NCBI RefSeq assembly: GCF_000161455.1
Contig: NZ_CM000745.1
Span: 14,975-63,648, forward strand
Origin: Bacillus pseudomycoides DSM 12442
Lineage (GTDB): Bacteria > Bacillota > Bacilli > Bacillales > Bacillaceae_G
DNA length: 48,674 nt
Reading direction: 5' to 3'
Numbering within the stretch: the stretch's first letter is position 1; the number at the start of each line of letters is the position of its first letter. Shown piece by piece: positions 31,158 through 40,963 of this stretch. Below the pieces are notes generated by a model. The model had not been told where the DNA came from. It saw nothing but the letters and a program-made list of their open reading frames with translations, and made no database searches. A program made the position numbers and the translations under genes.

Positions 31158-33629
31158 ATGCCAAAAGCAGGAAGGAATACTGTGAACACAAGTACACTGG
31201 CTATGAATGATGGACAACTCAGATCAATAACATGGACAAGCAAGTTGAAAGTGAAGTTGGAGCAAGTTTTCTTTAGATGGGGATTCGTTATTGCTGTAAT
31301 CGGTTTTCTTTTAGGAAGAGCATATATATTAACGAACATTTTACCGTTTGCACTACCGTTTTTTGCTGCTGTTTATGTAATGAAACGTGATAAGATGGCA
31401 CTCGCATTTCTTGCTCTTATGGGTGGTGCGCTTTCCGTTTCACTAGATAATTTACTTTTTGCCTTTGCATCTATTTTTACTTTCTTCATTTACAATATCT
31501 TCTTTAGTCGATTTACACGTAAAATTGTTGGACTTGTACCATTTCAAGTATTTATCTCCGCATTAACCGCACATCTCGCTGTTGTTTACTTCGCGCAGCA
31601 AACTGTCACTATGTATGATTTACTTGTAAGTACTATTGAAGCGGGGCTTAGTTTTGTTTTAACAATGATTTTTCTACAAAGTGTACCGTTATTGACAGAA
31701 AGAAAGGGAAAGCAACAAGCGTTAGAAACGGAAGAAATTGTTTGTTTAATTATACTACTTGCATCTGTGTTAACGGGTACAACAGATTGGTTTATTTATG
31801 ACGCTTCAGTTCAACATATTTTCACGAGATATTTAGTGTTATTATTTGCTTTTGTTGCAGGGGCAGCTACTGGTTCAACAGTAGGGGTTGTTACAGGATT
31901 GATATTGAGTTTAGCGAATGTAGGTAGCTTATCTCAACTTAGTCTATTGGCTTTTTCGGGGTTACTTGGTGGATTATTAAAAGAAGGGAAGCGTTTGGGC
32001 GTTAGTTTAGGGTTGCTAATTGGTACAAGTCTAATCACATTATACGTCGACAAACAAGTAAATATTATAACAACTTTAATAGAATCTGGAGTGGCGATAG
32101 GATTCTTTTTACTAACACCACAGGCAATTATCGATCGGCTTGCTAAATTTATGCCAGGAACACAAGAACATTCTCAGGATCAACAACAATATTTACGAAG
32201 AATGCGTGATGTGACAGCGAATAAAATTAATCAATTTGCAAATGTATTCTCTGCATTATCTAATAGCTTTTCGGTATATGGATATGTGGAGGAAGAGGAT
32301 GAGGAAACAGAAGCTGATTTATTTTTAAGTACAATTACAGCAAAGACGTGTCAATCATGTTTTAAAAAGGATCAATGCTGGGTGGTGAATTTTGATAAAA
32401 CATATGATTATATGAAACAAATTATGAATGAAACAGAAGAAGGGACGCTTCAGCATAACCGTAAGTTGGTTCGTGAATGGGAAAAGCACTGCGTAAGAGG
32501 AAAAAAGGTAACAGATTTAATGGCAGGGGAATTAAGTCATTTCTATGAGGGGCAAAAGTTACGAAAACAAATGAAAGAGAATCGTAGAATTGTTGCAGAA
32601 CAATTATTAGGTGTTTCAAAAGTAATGGAAGATTTTGCAAAAGAAATTCAGCGTGAACGGGAAAATCATCAGGTACAGGAAGAACAAATTTTACAAGCGT
32701 TTCGTGACTTTGGTGTCGAGGTGGAACATGTTGATATCTATTGTTTAGATAGAGGGAATATTGATATTGAAATGATGATTCCGGCAGCATCTAATCAACA
32801 TGGGGAATGTGACAAATTAGTTGCGCCGATGCTTTCGGATGTTTTAAAAGAAAATATTATTGTTAAACATGAAGAACCTTCTGCTTATCCAAATGGTCAT
32901 AGCATGATATCTTTTGGATCAGCGAAAACATTTTCTCTTGATACAGGGCTTGCTACAGCGGCAAAAGGAGGCGGATTTGTATCAGGAGATTCGTATGCGA
33001 TGATGGATTTAAGTGTTGGGAAATATGCTCTTGCCATAAGTGACGGAATGGGCAACGGACAAAGGGCACATATGGAAAGTAAGGAAACGGTAAAATTGTT
33101 ACAAAAAATATTGCAATCCGGTATTGATGAAGAAATTGCTATTAAGTCTATTAATTCAATTCTTTCATTGAGGACGACAGAAGAAATGTTTACGACGCTT
33201 GATTTAGCTATGGTAGATTTACGTGATGCAAGCGCTAAGTTTTTAAAAATTGGTTCAACCCCAAGTTTTGTAAAACGTGGAAATAACGTTTTACAAATAG
33301 AAGCAAGCAACTTGCCAATGGGAATCATTGAGGATGTTGAGGTGGATGTTGTTGGTGAACAATTAAAAACAGAGGACATTCTAATTATGATGAGTGATGG
33401 GATTTTTGAAGGGGCGCAGCATGTGGAAAACCATGAATTGTGGATGAAACGTAAAATTAAAGAACTACAAACCGATGATCCACAAGAAATTGCTGATATT
33501 ATTATGGAAGAGGTCATTCGATCTAGTGATGGATATATCAATGATGATATGACGATTGTCGTTGCGAAGGTAAAGAAGAATATGCCAAAGTGGGCTACGA
33601 TTCCAATTATGGGTAAACAAGCGCAATAG
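31158..33629 (+). CDS. spoIIE: Stage II sporulation protein E, serine phosphatase
   Basis: Dephosphorylates SpoIIAA~P at the polar septum to release sigma-F in the forespore, and interacts with FtsZ to move division to the pole. The 823 residues hold an N-terminal block with about ten membrane segments (about 35-325), a central regulatory/FtsZ-interaction region with CxxC-like cysteines (CQSCFKKDQCW), and a PP2C phosphatase domain (about 590-805) with the metal-binding ISDGMGNG (D629) and MMSDGIFE. AGGTGGTG precedes the ATG. Own promoter and terminator. Confidence 0.97.
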   Translation: MPKAGRNTVNTSTLAMNDGQLRSITWTSKLKVKLEQVFFRWGFVIAVIGFLLGRAYILTNILPFALPFFAAVYVMKRDKMALAFLALMGGALSVSLDNLLFAFASIFTFFIYNIFFSRFTRKIVGLVPFQVFISALTAHLAVVYFAQQTVTMYDLLVSTIEAGLSFVLTMIFLQSVPLLTERKGKQQALETEEIVCLIILLASVLTGTTDWFIYDASVQHIFTRYLVLLFAFVAGAATGSTVGVVTGLILSLANVGSLSQLSLLAFSGLLGGLLKEGKRLGVSLGLLIGTSLITLYVDKQVNIITTLIESGVAIGFFLLTPQAIIDRLAKFMPGTQEHSQDQQQYLRRMRDVTANKINQFANVFSALSNSFSVYGYVEEEDEETEADLFLSTITAKTCQSCFKKDQCWVVNFDKTYDYMKQIMNETEEGTLQHNRKLVREWEKHCVRGKKVTDLMAGELSHFYEGQKLRKQMKENRRIVAEQLLGVSKVMEDFAKEIQRERENHQVQEEQILQAFRDFGVEVEHVDIYCLDRGNIDIEMMIPAASNQHGECDKLVAPMLSDVLKENIIVKHEEPSAYPNGHSMISFGSAKTFSLDTGLATAAKGGGFVSGDSYAMMDLSVGKYALAISDGMGNGQRAHMESKETVKLLQKILQSGIDEEIAIKSINSILSLRTTEEMFTTLDLAMVDLRDASAKFLKIGSTPSFVKRGNNVLQIEASNLPMGIIEDVEVDVVGEQLKTEDILIMMSDGIFEGAQHVENHELWMKRKIKELQTDDPQEIADIIMEEVIRSSDGYINDDMTIVVAKVKKNMPKWATIPIMGKQAQ

Positions 33630-33660
33630 GGGAGCGGAAATCTCTTCAGTTTGGTTATGA

Positions 33661-33689
33661 GGTCTAGGTTGACACCTAGGCCTTTTTTT
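33661..33689 (+). terminator. Intrinsic terminator of spoIIE
   Basis: GGTCTAGGT (33661-33669) and ACCTAGGCC (33674-33682) around TGAC, then T7. Confidence 0.9.
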
Positions 33690-33855
33690 ATAGAGAAAGT
33701 AGCTGTATTATTTCTATGAAGATAGGGAAGGGATGTAAGATAAAAATGTGAATTTTGTACATCTTTTTTTTGCACAAAGTTTGTAAAAGTTGTACCATTA
33801 TAGGTAAGGTAAAAAGTATGTTATTGTTTGGTTTTAACGAAAGGTGATTGCGGAG

Positions 33856-35286
33856 TTGAAAGATACATTTGTTGAAAAAGTAGATGAGTTTGCAAAGCAG
33901 CATGATGTATTAGAGAAACATTCGACAATTGTTGTAGGAGTTTCTGGAGGCCCTGATTCTTTAGCTCTTTTATATTATTTATTAGAGAAAAGGGAAGAGA
34001 AGAAATTGAAGATTGTAGTCGCGCATGTGGATCACATGTTTAGAGGAGATGAATCCTATGAAGACTTACAATTTGTAGAAAATCTTTGCCGGAAGATTGG
34101 GGTTATTTGCGAAACGATAAGAATTAATGTATCGCAATATCAACAGCAATATGGAATGAATGCACAGGTGGCTGCTAGGGAATGCCGATATGCATTTTTG
34201 GAAAGAATAATGAAGAAATATGATGCGCGATATGTAGCTCTTGGGCATCATGGGGATGATCAGATGGAGACGATTTTAATGCGTCTCGTCCGCGGGAGTA
34301 CTCCGAAGGGTTATGCTGGAATTGCTGTGAAACGCCCTTTCCATAGTGGATATGTAATTAGGCCTTTGTTAGCGGTAACAAAGGAAGAGATTAATGCTTA
34401 TTGTAAAAGGTTAGGGGTTACGCCACGTATGGATCCGAGTAACGAAAAGGAAGTATATACGAGGAATCGATTACGTAAGTATGTTCTACCTTATTTAAAA
34501 GAGGAAAATCCGCATGTGCATGAGCGATTTCAAAATTTTAGTATGCTTATGCAAGAGGATGAGGCGTATTTGCAGGAATTAGCTTTTGAAAAGATGAATA
34601 AAGTAATTACAAAAAAAAGTGATAAACACATCGTCTTATCAATTCCTGCCTTTGAATCCATGTCTATGCCTTTACAAAGGAGAGGGATTCAACTAATATT
34701 AAACTATCTTTATGAATACAAGATTCCGTCTTCGCTTTCTTCTATACATATTGACAAAGTTATTGCATTTTTTAAGCGGACACACCCTTCAGGCTCACTT
34801 GATTTTCCTGGTGGCCTAAAAATTGTTCGTACATATGAAGAATGTAGTTTCCGATTTAAGCAAGAAATTGTTTTCCCTTTTTCACAAGTTTTATCAGTAC
34901 CGGGTGCTGTTACCTTAGCAAACGGTGATGAACTTGTAGCAGAAGTAAATGAGGAATTACCAAGTAACATGAATGAAACAGTATTTGTTGCTAAGTATAA
35001 TGATATATCATATCCTCTTCTTATCCGCTCTAGAGAAAATGGAGATCGCATGTCAATAAAAGGTATGAGTGGTACGAAAAAGATAAAAGCTATTTTTATT
35101 GAGGAAAAAGTACCAAAAGAAAAGAGAGAAGAGTGGCCGATTGTTTGTGATGCAAGCGGGAACATTATTTGGGTTCCGTTGTTGAAACAATCTGCAGTTG
35201 CTATTTCACATGGAACAGCAGATAAGGATAAATATATGATTATTCACTACAAAAGCAAGGAGTCTTCCAGGAGGATAATGAAATGA
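33856..35286 (+). CDS. tilS: tRNA(Ile)-lysidine synthetase
   Basis: Converts C34 of the CAU-anticodon tRNA-Ile to lysidine so it reads AUA; essential. The 476 residues have the PP-loop SGGPDS (30-35), the HVDHMFRG motif, the ALGHHGDDQMET segment and a complete C-terminal domain. The open frame begins at a GTG at 33844, within the ribosome binding site; AAGGTGA (33841-33847) is eight bases from the TTG at 33856, the chosen start. The stop overlaps the hpt start (ATGA). Confidence 0.95.
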   Translation: MKDTFVEKVDEFAKQHDVLEKHSTIVVGVSGGPDSLALLYYLLEKREEKKLKIVVAHVDHMFRGDESYEDLQFVENLCRKIGVICETIRINVSQYQQQYGMNAQVAARECRYAFLERIMKKYDARYVALGHHGDDQMETILMRLVRGSTPKGYAGIAVKRPFHSGYVIRPLLAVTKEEINAYCKRLGVTPRMDPSNEKEVYTRNRLRKYVLPYLKEENPHVHERFQNFSMLMQEDEAYLQELAFEKMNKVITKKSDKHIVLSIPAFESMSMPLQRRGIQLILNYLYEYKIPSSLSSIHIDKVIAFFKRTHPSGSLDFPGGLKIVRTYEECSFRFKQEIVFPFSQVLSVPGAVTLANGDELVAEVNEELPSNMNETVFVAKYNDISYPLLIRSRENGDRMSIKGMSGTKKIKAIFIEEKVPKEKREEWPIVCDASGNIIWVPLLKQSAVAISHGTADKDKYMIIHYKSKESSRRIMK

Positions 35287-35825
35287 TGAATCAAGATATC
35301 GAAAAAGTATTAATTTCCGAAGAACAAATACAAGAAAAGGTGCATGAGCTAGGTGCAATTATTGCAGAGGATTACAAAAATACAGTACCTCTTGCAATCG
35401 GTGTATTAAAGGGTGCAATGCCATTTATGGCAGATTTATTGAAAAGAACAGATACATATCTTGAAATGGATTTTATGGCTGTTTCTAGCTACGGTCATTC
35501 TACAGTTTCAACAGGTGAAGTGAAAATTTTAAAAGACCTTGATACTTCTGTAGAAGGTCGCGATATTTTAATCGTTGAAGATATTATTGATAGCGGCCTT
35601 ACATTAAGTTACTTAGTGGACCTATTCAAATATCGTAAGGCGAAATCTGTAAAGATTGTTACGCTACTAGATAAGCCAACTGGTCGCAAAGTCGATCTGA
35701 AAGCGGATTATGTTGGATTTACTGTTCCTCATGAATTTGTTGTAGGATATGGCTTAGATTATAAGGAGCAATATCGTAATCTTCCTTATGTTGGAGTATT
35801 GAAACCAAGCGTTTACTCAAATTAA
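35283..35825 (+). CDS. hpt: Hypoxanthine phosphoribosyltransferase
   Basis: Salvages hypoxanthine (and guanine) to IMP/GMP using PRPP. The 180 residues show the PRPP loop VEDIIDSGLTLSYL and the KGAMPFMADL segment. AGGAGG (35269-35274) suits the ATG at 35283; a second ATG follows directly at 35286. Coupled to tilS by overlap; in B. subtilis TilS and HprT together have been reported to activate ftsH, the next gene. Confidence 0.96.
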   Translation: MMNQDIEKVLISEEQIQEKVHELGAIIAEDYKNTVPLAIGVLKGAMPFMADLLKRTDTYLEMDFMAVSSYGHSTVSTGEVKILKDLDTSVEGRDILIVEDIIDSGLTLSYLVDLFKYRKAKSVKIVTLLDKPTGRKVDLKADYVGFTVPHEFVVGYGLDYKEQYRNLPYVGVLKPSVYSN

Positions 35826-35911
35826 TTAAATACAGGCGTTAAAAATTGGATAGGAAAGTTTTTCTATGTTACGATTTACTATAGTGTTTATGCCGTGAGA
35901 GGAGGTTAGGA

Positions 35912-37813
35912 ATGAATCGTATCTTCCGTAATACCATCTTTTATTTACTGATATTCTTAGTAGTGATTGGAATCGTGAGCTATTTTAATGGTTCAACACA
36001 AAAAACAACATCAGTTAGCTACGATAAATTCATTACTAAACTTGAAAAAGGTGAAGTGCGTAATGTGCAGCTTCAACCAAAAAATGGTGTGTTTGAGGTA
36101 AAAGGACAATTTAGCAATGCTAGTCAGGAAGAACAATTTGTTACTTATGCACCAAATACTGAAGAATTACAAAAGAAAATTAATGACAAAGCGCAAGGTG
36201 CTGAAGTGAAATATCAACCAGCAGAGGAAACGAGTGCTTGGGTGACATTCTTTACTTCTATCATTCCGTTTGTGATTATCTTCATCTTATTCTTCTTCTT
36301 ACTAAACCAAGCTCAGGGCGGCGGTAGCCGTGTTATGAATTTCGGGAAAAGTAAGGCGAAGTTATACAATGATGAAAAGAAAAAAGTGCGCTTCAGAGAT
36401 GTAGCTGGAGCAGACGAAGAGAAACAAGAACTTGTTGAGGTAGTAGAATTCTTAAAAGATCCTCGCAAGTTTGCTGAAGTTGGTGCCCGTATTCCTAAGG
36501 GTGTTCTGCTAGTTGGACCTCCAGGTACAGGTAAAACATTGCTTGCACGTGCTGTTGCAGGTGAGGCTGGCGTTCCTTTCTTCTCTATTAGTGGTTCTGA
36601 TTTCGTAGAGATGTTCGTTGGTGTCGGTGCTTCCCGTGTACGTGATTTGTTTGAAAATGCGAAGAAAAATGCTCCTTGTATCATCTTTATCGATGAGATT
36701 GATGCAGTAGGTCGTCAACGTGGGGCAGGTCTTGGTGGTGGTCACGATGAACGTGAACAAACGCTAAACCAACTTCTTGTTGAAATGGATGGATTCGGTG
36801 CAAACGAAGGTATTATTATCATCGCTGCAACAAACCGTCCTGATATTCTTGACCCAGCGTTATTACGTCCAGGACGTTTTGACCGTCAAATCACAGTGGA
36901 TCGTCCAGATGTAAATGGACGTGAAGCGGTACTAAAAGTACATGCTCGTAACAAACCACTTGATGATGATATTAACTTAAGAGCAATTGCGACTCGCACA
37001 CCAGGATTCTCTGGTGCAGATCTTGAGAACTTATTAAACGAAGCTGCATTAGTAGCTGCGCGTCAAGATAAAAAGAAAATTGACATGTCTGATATCGATG
37101 AAGCGACGGATCGTGTTATTGCAGGTCCTGCGAAGAAAAGTCGTGTTATTTCTGAAAAAGAACGTAATATTGTCGCATTCCATGAAGCGGGCCATACTGT
37201 AATTGGTGTCGTGCTTGATGAGGCGGATATCGTTCATAAAGTAACAATTGTTCCTCGCGGTCAAGCTGGTGGGTATGCGGTAATGCTTCCAAAAGAAGAT
37301 CGTTACTTCATGACAAAACCAGAATTACTTGATAAAATCACTGGTTTACTTGGTGGCCGAGTGGCTGAGGAAATTGTATTTGGTGAAGTGAGTACAGGAG
37401 CTCATAACGACTTCCAACGTGCGACTGGCATTGCAAGACGTATGGTAACGGAATTTGGTATGAGTGATAAGCTTGGACCGATGCAGTTTGGAAGCTCACA
37501 AGGTGGTCAGGTGTTCTTAGGAAGAGATTTCCATTCAGAACAAAACTACAGTGATGCAATTGCACATGACATCGATGTAGAAATGCAAACGATTATGAAA
37601 GAATGTTATGCTCGTGCAAAACAAATTCTTACTGAAAAACGTGATAAGCTTGATATTATCGCAAAAACGTTACTTGAAGTGGAGACGTTAGATGCAGAGC
37701 AAATTAATCATTTATATGATTATGGAGTTTTACCTGAGCGTAAAAAGTCCTCTGAAGATGTGAAAGTGAATATCACAATGAAAAAAGATGACGAGAACGC
37801 AGAAGATAAATAA
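35912..37813 (+). CDS. ftsH: ATP-dependent membrane zinc metalloprotease FtsH
   Basis: A hexameric AAA+ protease degrading membrane and regulatory proteins, including Spo0E in B. subtilis. The 633 residues have two membrane segments (about 8-25 and 110-132) flanking an extracytoplasmic domain, Walker A GPPGTGKT (202-209), Walker B FIDEIDAVG, the SRH arginines, and the zinc site HEAGH (424-428). GAGAGGAGG precedes the ATG. Own terminator. All catalytic elements intact. Confidence 0.98.
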   Translation: MNRIFRNTIFYLLIFLVVIGIVSYFNGSTQKTTSVSYDKFITKLEKGEVRNVQLQPKNGVFEVKGQFSNASQEEQFVTYAPNTEELQKKINDKAQGAEVKYQPAEETSAWVTFFTSIIPFVIIFILFFFLLNQAQGGGSRVMNFGKSKAKLYNDEKKKVRFRDVAGADEEKQELVEVVEFLKDPRKFAEVGARIPKGVLLVGPPGTGKTLLARAVAGEAGVPFFSISGSDFVEMFVGVGASRVRDLFENAKKNAPCIIFIDEIDAVGRQRGAGLGGGHDEREQTLNQLLVEMDGFGANEGIIIIAATNRPDILDPALLRPGRFDRQITVDRPDVNGREAVLKVHARNKPLDDDINLRAIATRTPGFSGADLENLLNEAALVAARQDKKKIDMSDIDEATDRVIAGPAKKSRVISEKERNIVAFHEAGHTVIGVVLDEADIVHKVTIVPRGQAGGYAVMLPKEDRYFMTKPELLDKITGLLGGRVAEEIVFGEVSTGAHNDFQRATGIARRMVTEFGMSDKLGPMQFGSSQGGQVFLGRDFHSEQNYSDAIAHDIDVEMQTIMKECYARAKQILTEKRDKLDIIAKTLLEVETLDAEQINHLYDYGVLPERKKSSEDVKVNITMKKDDENAEDK

Positions 37814-37820
37814 GAAATGA

Positions 37821-37848
37821 AGGAGTGACAATAGTCACTCCTTTTTTT
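37821..37848 (+). terminator. Intrinsic terminator of ftsH
   Basis: AGGAGTGAC (37821-37829) and GTCACTCCT (37834-37842) around AATA, then T7. Confidence 0.93.
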
Positions 37849-38038
37849 ATGCTGAGAAAATTGTGTACTTGTATATAAATTTGAAGCTTTTTTGCTTTAA
37901 AAATTGAAATAGTGAACGATCTTTTTGTAAAATGGTGAAGATGGAAAAACTGATTATATAGGTATGTATGATATGATGGCATTATTAGTTTTGTACATAC
38001 TGCACAAATATAGATTAAATAAGATAAGTGGTGAGAAT

Positions 38039-38827
38039 ATGATTTTTGTATTGGATGTAGGGAATACAAATGCGGTGCTTGGTGTATTTGAAGATGGGAA
38101 ACTTCGTCAGCATTGGCGCATGGAGACTGATCGTCATAAAACAGAAGATGAATATGGTATGTTAGTGAAACAGTTACTTGAACATGAAGGCCTTTCTTTT
38201 CAAGATGTGAAAGGAATTATTGTTTCTTCGGTTGTACCACCAATTATGTTTGCCTTAGAGCGTATGTGTGAGAAATATTTCAAAATTAAACCACTTGTAG
38301 TGGGACCAGGAATAAAAACAGGTTTAAATATTAAATATGAAAATCCGCGTGAGGTTGGAGCGGATCGTATTGTAAATGCTGTAGCTGGTATCCAATTATA
38401 CGGAAGCCCGCTTATTATTGTCGATTTTGGAACAGCTACTACATATTGTTATATTAACGAAAATAAGCATTATATGGGCGGGGTAATTACACCAGGTATT
38501 ATGATTTCGGCAGAAGCTTTATACAGTAGAGCGGCTAAACTTCCTCGTATTGAAATTACAAAACCAAGTAGTATTGTTGGGAAAAATACAGTAAGTGCAA
38601 TGCAAGCTGGCATTCTTTATGGGTATGTTGGACAAGTGGAAGGTATTGTGAAGCGTATGAAAGAAGAAGCTAAACAAGAACCGAAAGTTATTGCAACTGG
38701 AGGATTAGCAAAATTAATTGCAGAAGAATCTAATGTAATTGATGTTGTAGATCCGTTTTTAACATTAAAAGGCTTGCATATGCTATATGAACGTAATGCA
38801 AATTTACAACATGAGAAGGGTGAATAA
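38039..38827 (+). CDS. coaX: Type III pantothenate kinase CoaX
   Basis: First step of CoA synthesis from pantothenate; type III enzymes have an ASKHA fold, need a monovalent cation and resist CoA feedback. The 262 residues begin MIFVLDVGNTNAVLGVF, with the phosphate-binding DVGNTN and the later IVDFGTATT and GGVITPGI motifs. AGTGGTGAG places the ATG at 38039; the open frame from 37964 adds an implausible hydrophobic leader. hslO starts 6 bases downstream. Confidence 0.95.
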   Translation: MIFVLDVGNTNAVLGVFEDGKLRQHWRMETDRHKTEDEYGMLVKQLLEHEGLSFQDVKGIIVSSVVPPIMFALERMCEKYFKIKPLVVGPGIKTGLNIKYENPREVGADRIVNAVAGIQLYGSPLIIVDFGTATTYCYINENKHYMGGVITPGIMISAEALYSRAAKLPRIEITKPSSIVGKNTVSAMQAGILYGYVGQVEGIVKRMKEEAKQEPKVIATGGLAKLIAEESNVIDVVDPFLTLKGLHMLYERNANLQHEKGE

Positions 38828-38833
38828 ATAAGT

Positions 38834-39709
38834 ATGAAAGATTATTTAGTAAAAGCGTTAGCGTTTGATGGAGAAGTTCGTGCGTATAGTGTACGTACAA
38901 CAAATATGGTAAGTGAGGCGCAAAGACGTCATGATACATGGAGAACCGCTTCAGCGGCACTTGGGCGTTCGTTAACAGCTGGTGCAATGATGGGGGCTAT
39001 GTTAAAAGGTGATCAGAAGCTGACGATTAAGGTGGAAGGAAATGGCCCACTTGGCCCAATCTTAGTGGATGCTCATGCGAATGGAGATGTACGTGGATAT
39101 GTAACGAATCCCCACGTTGATTTTGAAGCAACAGAGCAAGGGAAATTGCGTGTATATCAAGCAGTAGGTACAGAAGGGTTTCTAACAGTAATTAAAGATA
39201 TCGGTATGCGTGAACCATTTATCGGGCAATCTCCAATTGTTTCGGGAGAATTAGGGGAAGATTTCACGTATTATTTTGCTGTTTCTGAGCAAACACCTTC
39301 TTCTGTTGGTATTGGTGTCCTTGTAAATGGGGATGATAGCATACTTGCTGCAGGTGGATTTATCCTACAAATTATGCCAGGAGCACAGGAAGAGACAATC
39401 TCCTTTATTGAAGAGCGTCTGCAAAAAATCCCACCTGTTTCAAAATTAATTGAACAAGGACTTTCGCCAGAGGAATTATTATACGAAGTACTAGGAAAAG
39501 AAAAAGTGAAGGTATTAGAAACAATGGACGTTCAATTTAATTGTACATGTTCTCGTGAGCGTATTGAGAGTGTATTAATTAGTCTCGGTAAAAAAGAATT
39601 AGAACAAGTTCGTGAGGAAGAAGATGAAACGGAAGTGCATTGTCATTTCTGTAATGAGCGATATAATTTCTCTAAAGAAGATATTACAAACTTGATTGAA
39701 AGCTTGTAA
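38834..39709 (+). CDS. hslO: Redox-regulated chaperone Hsp33
   Basis: A holdase activated by oxidative unfolding when its zinc cysteines form disulfides. The 291 residues end in the redox switch: C237-x-C239 (CTC) and C270-x2-C273 (CHFC), complete. The N-terminal substrate-binding domain includes GRSLTAGAMMGAMLKG. AAGGGTGA lies 12 bases upstream. It follows coaX in one unit. B. subtilis has yacD next; here cysK comes directly. Confidence 0.95.
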   Translation: MKDYLVKALAFDGEVRAYSVRTTNMVSEAQRRHDTWRTASAALGRSLTAGAMMGAMLKGDQKLTIKVEGNGPLGPILVDAHANGDVRGYVTNPHVDFEATEQGKLRVYQAVGTEGFLTVIKDIGMREPFIGQSPIVSGELGEDFTYYFAVSEQTPSSVGIGVLVNGDDSILAAGGFILQIMPGAQEETISFIEERLQKIPPVSKLIEQGLSPEELLYEVLGKEKVKVLETMDVQFNCTCSRERIESVLISLGKKELEQVREEEDETEVHCHFCNERYNFSKEDITNLIESL

Positions 39710-39749
39710 ACAGAAAGGTTTTCTAGCAATTGTAAATCATCTAAATAAA

Positions 39750-39775
39750 TTGACAAGTAAGAAAAATTCTGTCAA
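39750..39775. promoter_or_regulatory. Dyad upstream of cysK
   Basis: TTGACA (39750-39755) and TGTCAA (39770-39775) form an inverted repeat 14 bases apart, about 55 bases before the cysK start. The first half could also serve as a -35. It may be an operator; CymR is the obvious candidate by gene function, but I cannot confirm its motif. Confidence 0.35.
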
Positions 39776-39828
39776 AATTGAAATGTATATAAAACCAATA
39801 AAAATACTCGGTGTTAGGAGTGACAGGA

Positions 39829-40752
39829 ATGCGAGTGGCACAATCAGTTTCAGAATTAATCGGGAAAACGCCGATCGTTAAGTTGAACCGCATCGTAGAG
39901 CAAGACAGTGCAGACATTTACTTAAAATTAGAATTCATGAACCCTGGAAGTAGCGTAAAAGATCGTATTGCATTATCTATGATCGAAGCTGCTGAAAAAA
40001 AGGGATTATTACAAGAAGGCGATACAATTATTGAACCAACGAGTGGTAACACAGGAATTGGCTTAGCGATGGTAGCGGCTGCAAAGGGCTATAAGGCAAT
40101 TTTAGTAATGCCGGAGACAATGAGTATTGAACGTCGTAACTTATTACGTGCTTATGGAGCTGAATTAGTATTAACTCCGGGTCCAGAAGGAATGGGCGGC
40201 GCAATTCGTAAGGCAACTGAATTAGCGAAAGAGCATGGTTACTTTATACCACAACAATTCCAAAACCCGGCGAATCCAGAAATTCACCGTTTGACGACAG
40301 GGCCAGAAATTGTTGAACAAATGGGTAATGAATTAGATGCATTTATCGCTGGTATCGGTACTGGTGGAACAATTACAGGTGCTGGTGAAGTGTTAAAAGA
40401 AATATATAAAGATATTAGAATTTACGCAGTAGAACCTGCAGATTCTCCAGTGTTATCTGGTGGGAAACCAGGTCCGCATAAGATTCAAGGTATTGGGGCT
40501 GGATTCGTTCCTGAAACATTGGATGTAGAAGTATATGATGAAATTATTCAAGTAAAGACAGAACAGGCATTTGAATATGCGAGAAGAGTGGCTCGTGAAG
40601 AAGGTATTTTAGTTGGTATTTCTTCAGGTGCTGTCATTTATGCCGCGACAGAAGTTGCGAAAAAACTTGGTAAAGGGAAAAAGGTTCTTGTAATTATTCC
40701 AAGTAATGGTGAACGTTATTTAAGTACACCGCTTTATCAATTTGAATCATAA
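39829..40752 (+). CDS. cysK: Cysteine synthase A (O-acetylserine sulfhydrylase)
   Basis: Makes cysteine from O-acetylserine and sulfide; in B. subtilis CysK also acts as a CymR co-repressor. The 307 residues contain the PLP lysine K44 in SSVKDRIA, the SGNTG loop (72-76) and the phosphate-binding GTGGTITGAG. TTAGGAG (39814-39820) gives the ATG at 39829 rather than the open-frame start at 39811. Monocistronic with its own terminator. Confidence 0.96.
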   Translation: MRVAQSVSELIGKTPIVKLNRIVEQDSADIYLKLEFMNPGSSVKDRIALSMIEAAEKKGLLQEGDTIIEPTSGNTGIGLAMVAAAKGYKAILVMPETMSIERRNLLRAYGAELVLTPGPEGMGGAIRKATELAKEHGYFIPQQFQNPANPEIHRLTTGPEIVEQMGNELDAFIAGIGTGGTITGAGEVLKEIYKDIRIYAVEPADSPVLSGGKPGPHKIQGIGAGFVPETLDVEVYDEIIQVKTEQAFEYARRVAREEGILVGISSGAVIYAATEVAKKLGKGKKVLVIIPSNGERYLSTPLYQFES

Positions 40753-40764
40753 TTAGTATGGCCA

Positions 40765-40796
40765 GAAAAAGCATTCCTGAAAAGGAATGCTTTTTC
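40765..40796 (+). terminator. Intrinsic terminator of cysK
   Basis: GAAAAAGCATTCC and GGAATGCTTTTTC form a perfect stem around TGAAAA. Confidence 0.92.
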
Positions 40797-40963
40797 TTTT
40801 TTCGTTTGAAAATAGTGAATGACTAGAAAACTTCATGTAAAATAAGTAGTAGTAAAGTTAAAATATTTTCACTAGCTCTCAGGGACGATTGTTTCATATT
40901 AACCATCTGTAATTTGGGGTGATTAGTCTAAGGGAGTGGGATAAAAGAAGACGGGGTGTTGGT

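Noticed and set aside
32897..33775. A 292-codon minus-strand open frame opposite spoIIE
   Set aside because: It lies wholly or mostly antisense to the conserved PP2C domain, has no ribosome binding site and a low-complexity Ser/Ile-rich translation; a shadow of the real gene.
33844..33855. Longer tilS start at GTG 33844
   Set aside because: The GTG lies within the AAGGTGA ribosome binding site; the TTG at 33856 is correctly spaced.
37964..38038. N-terminal hydrophobic extension of CoaX
   Set aside because: The extra 25 codons lack a binding site and precede the conserved MIFVLDVGNTN start; upstream leader read as protein.
40803..40963. TRAP-like (T/G)AG repeats before pabB
   Set aside because: A few TAG/GAG triplets occur, but without the regular 2-3 base spacing in a long enough array; chance in AT-rich DNA.
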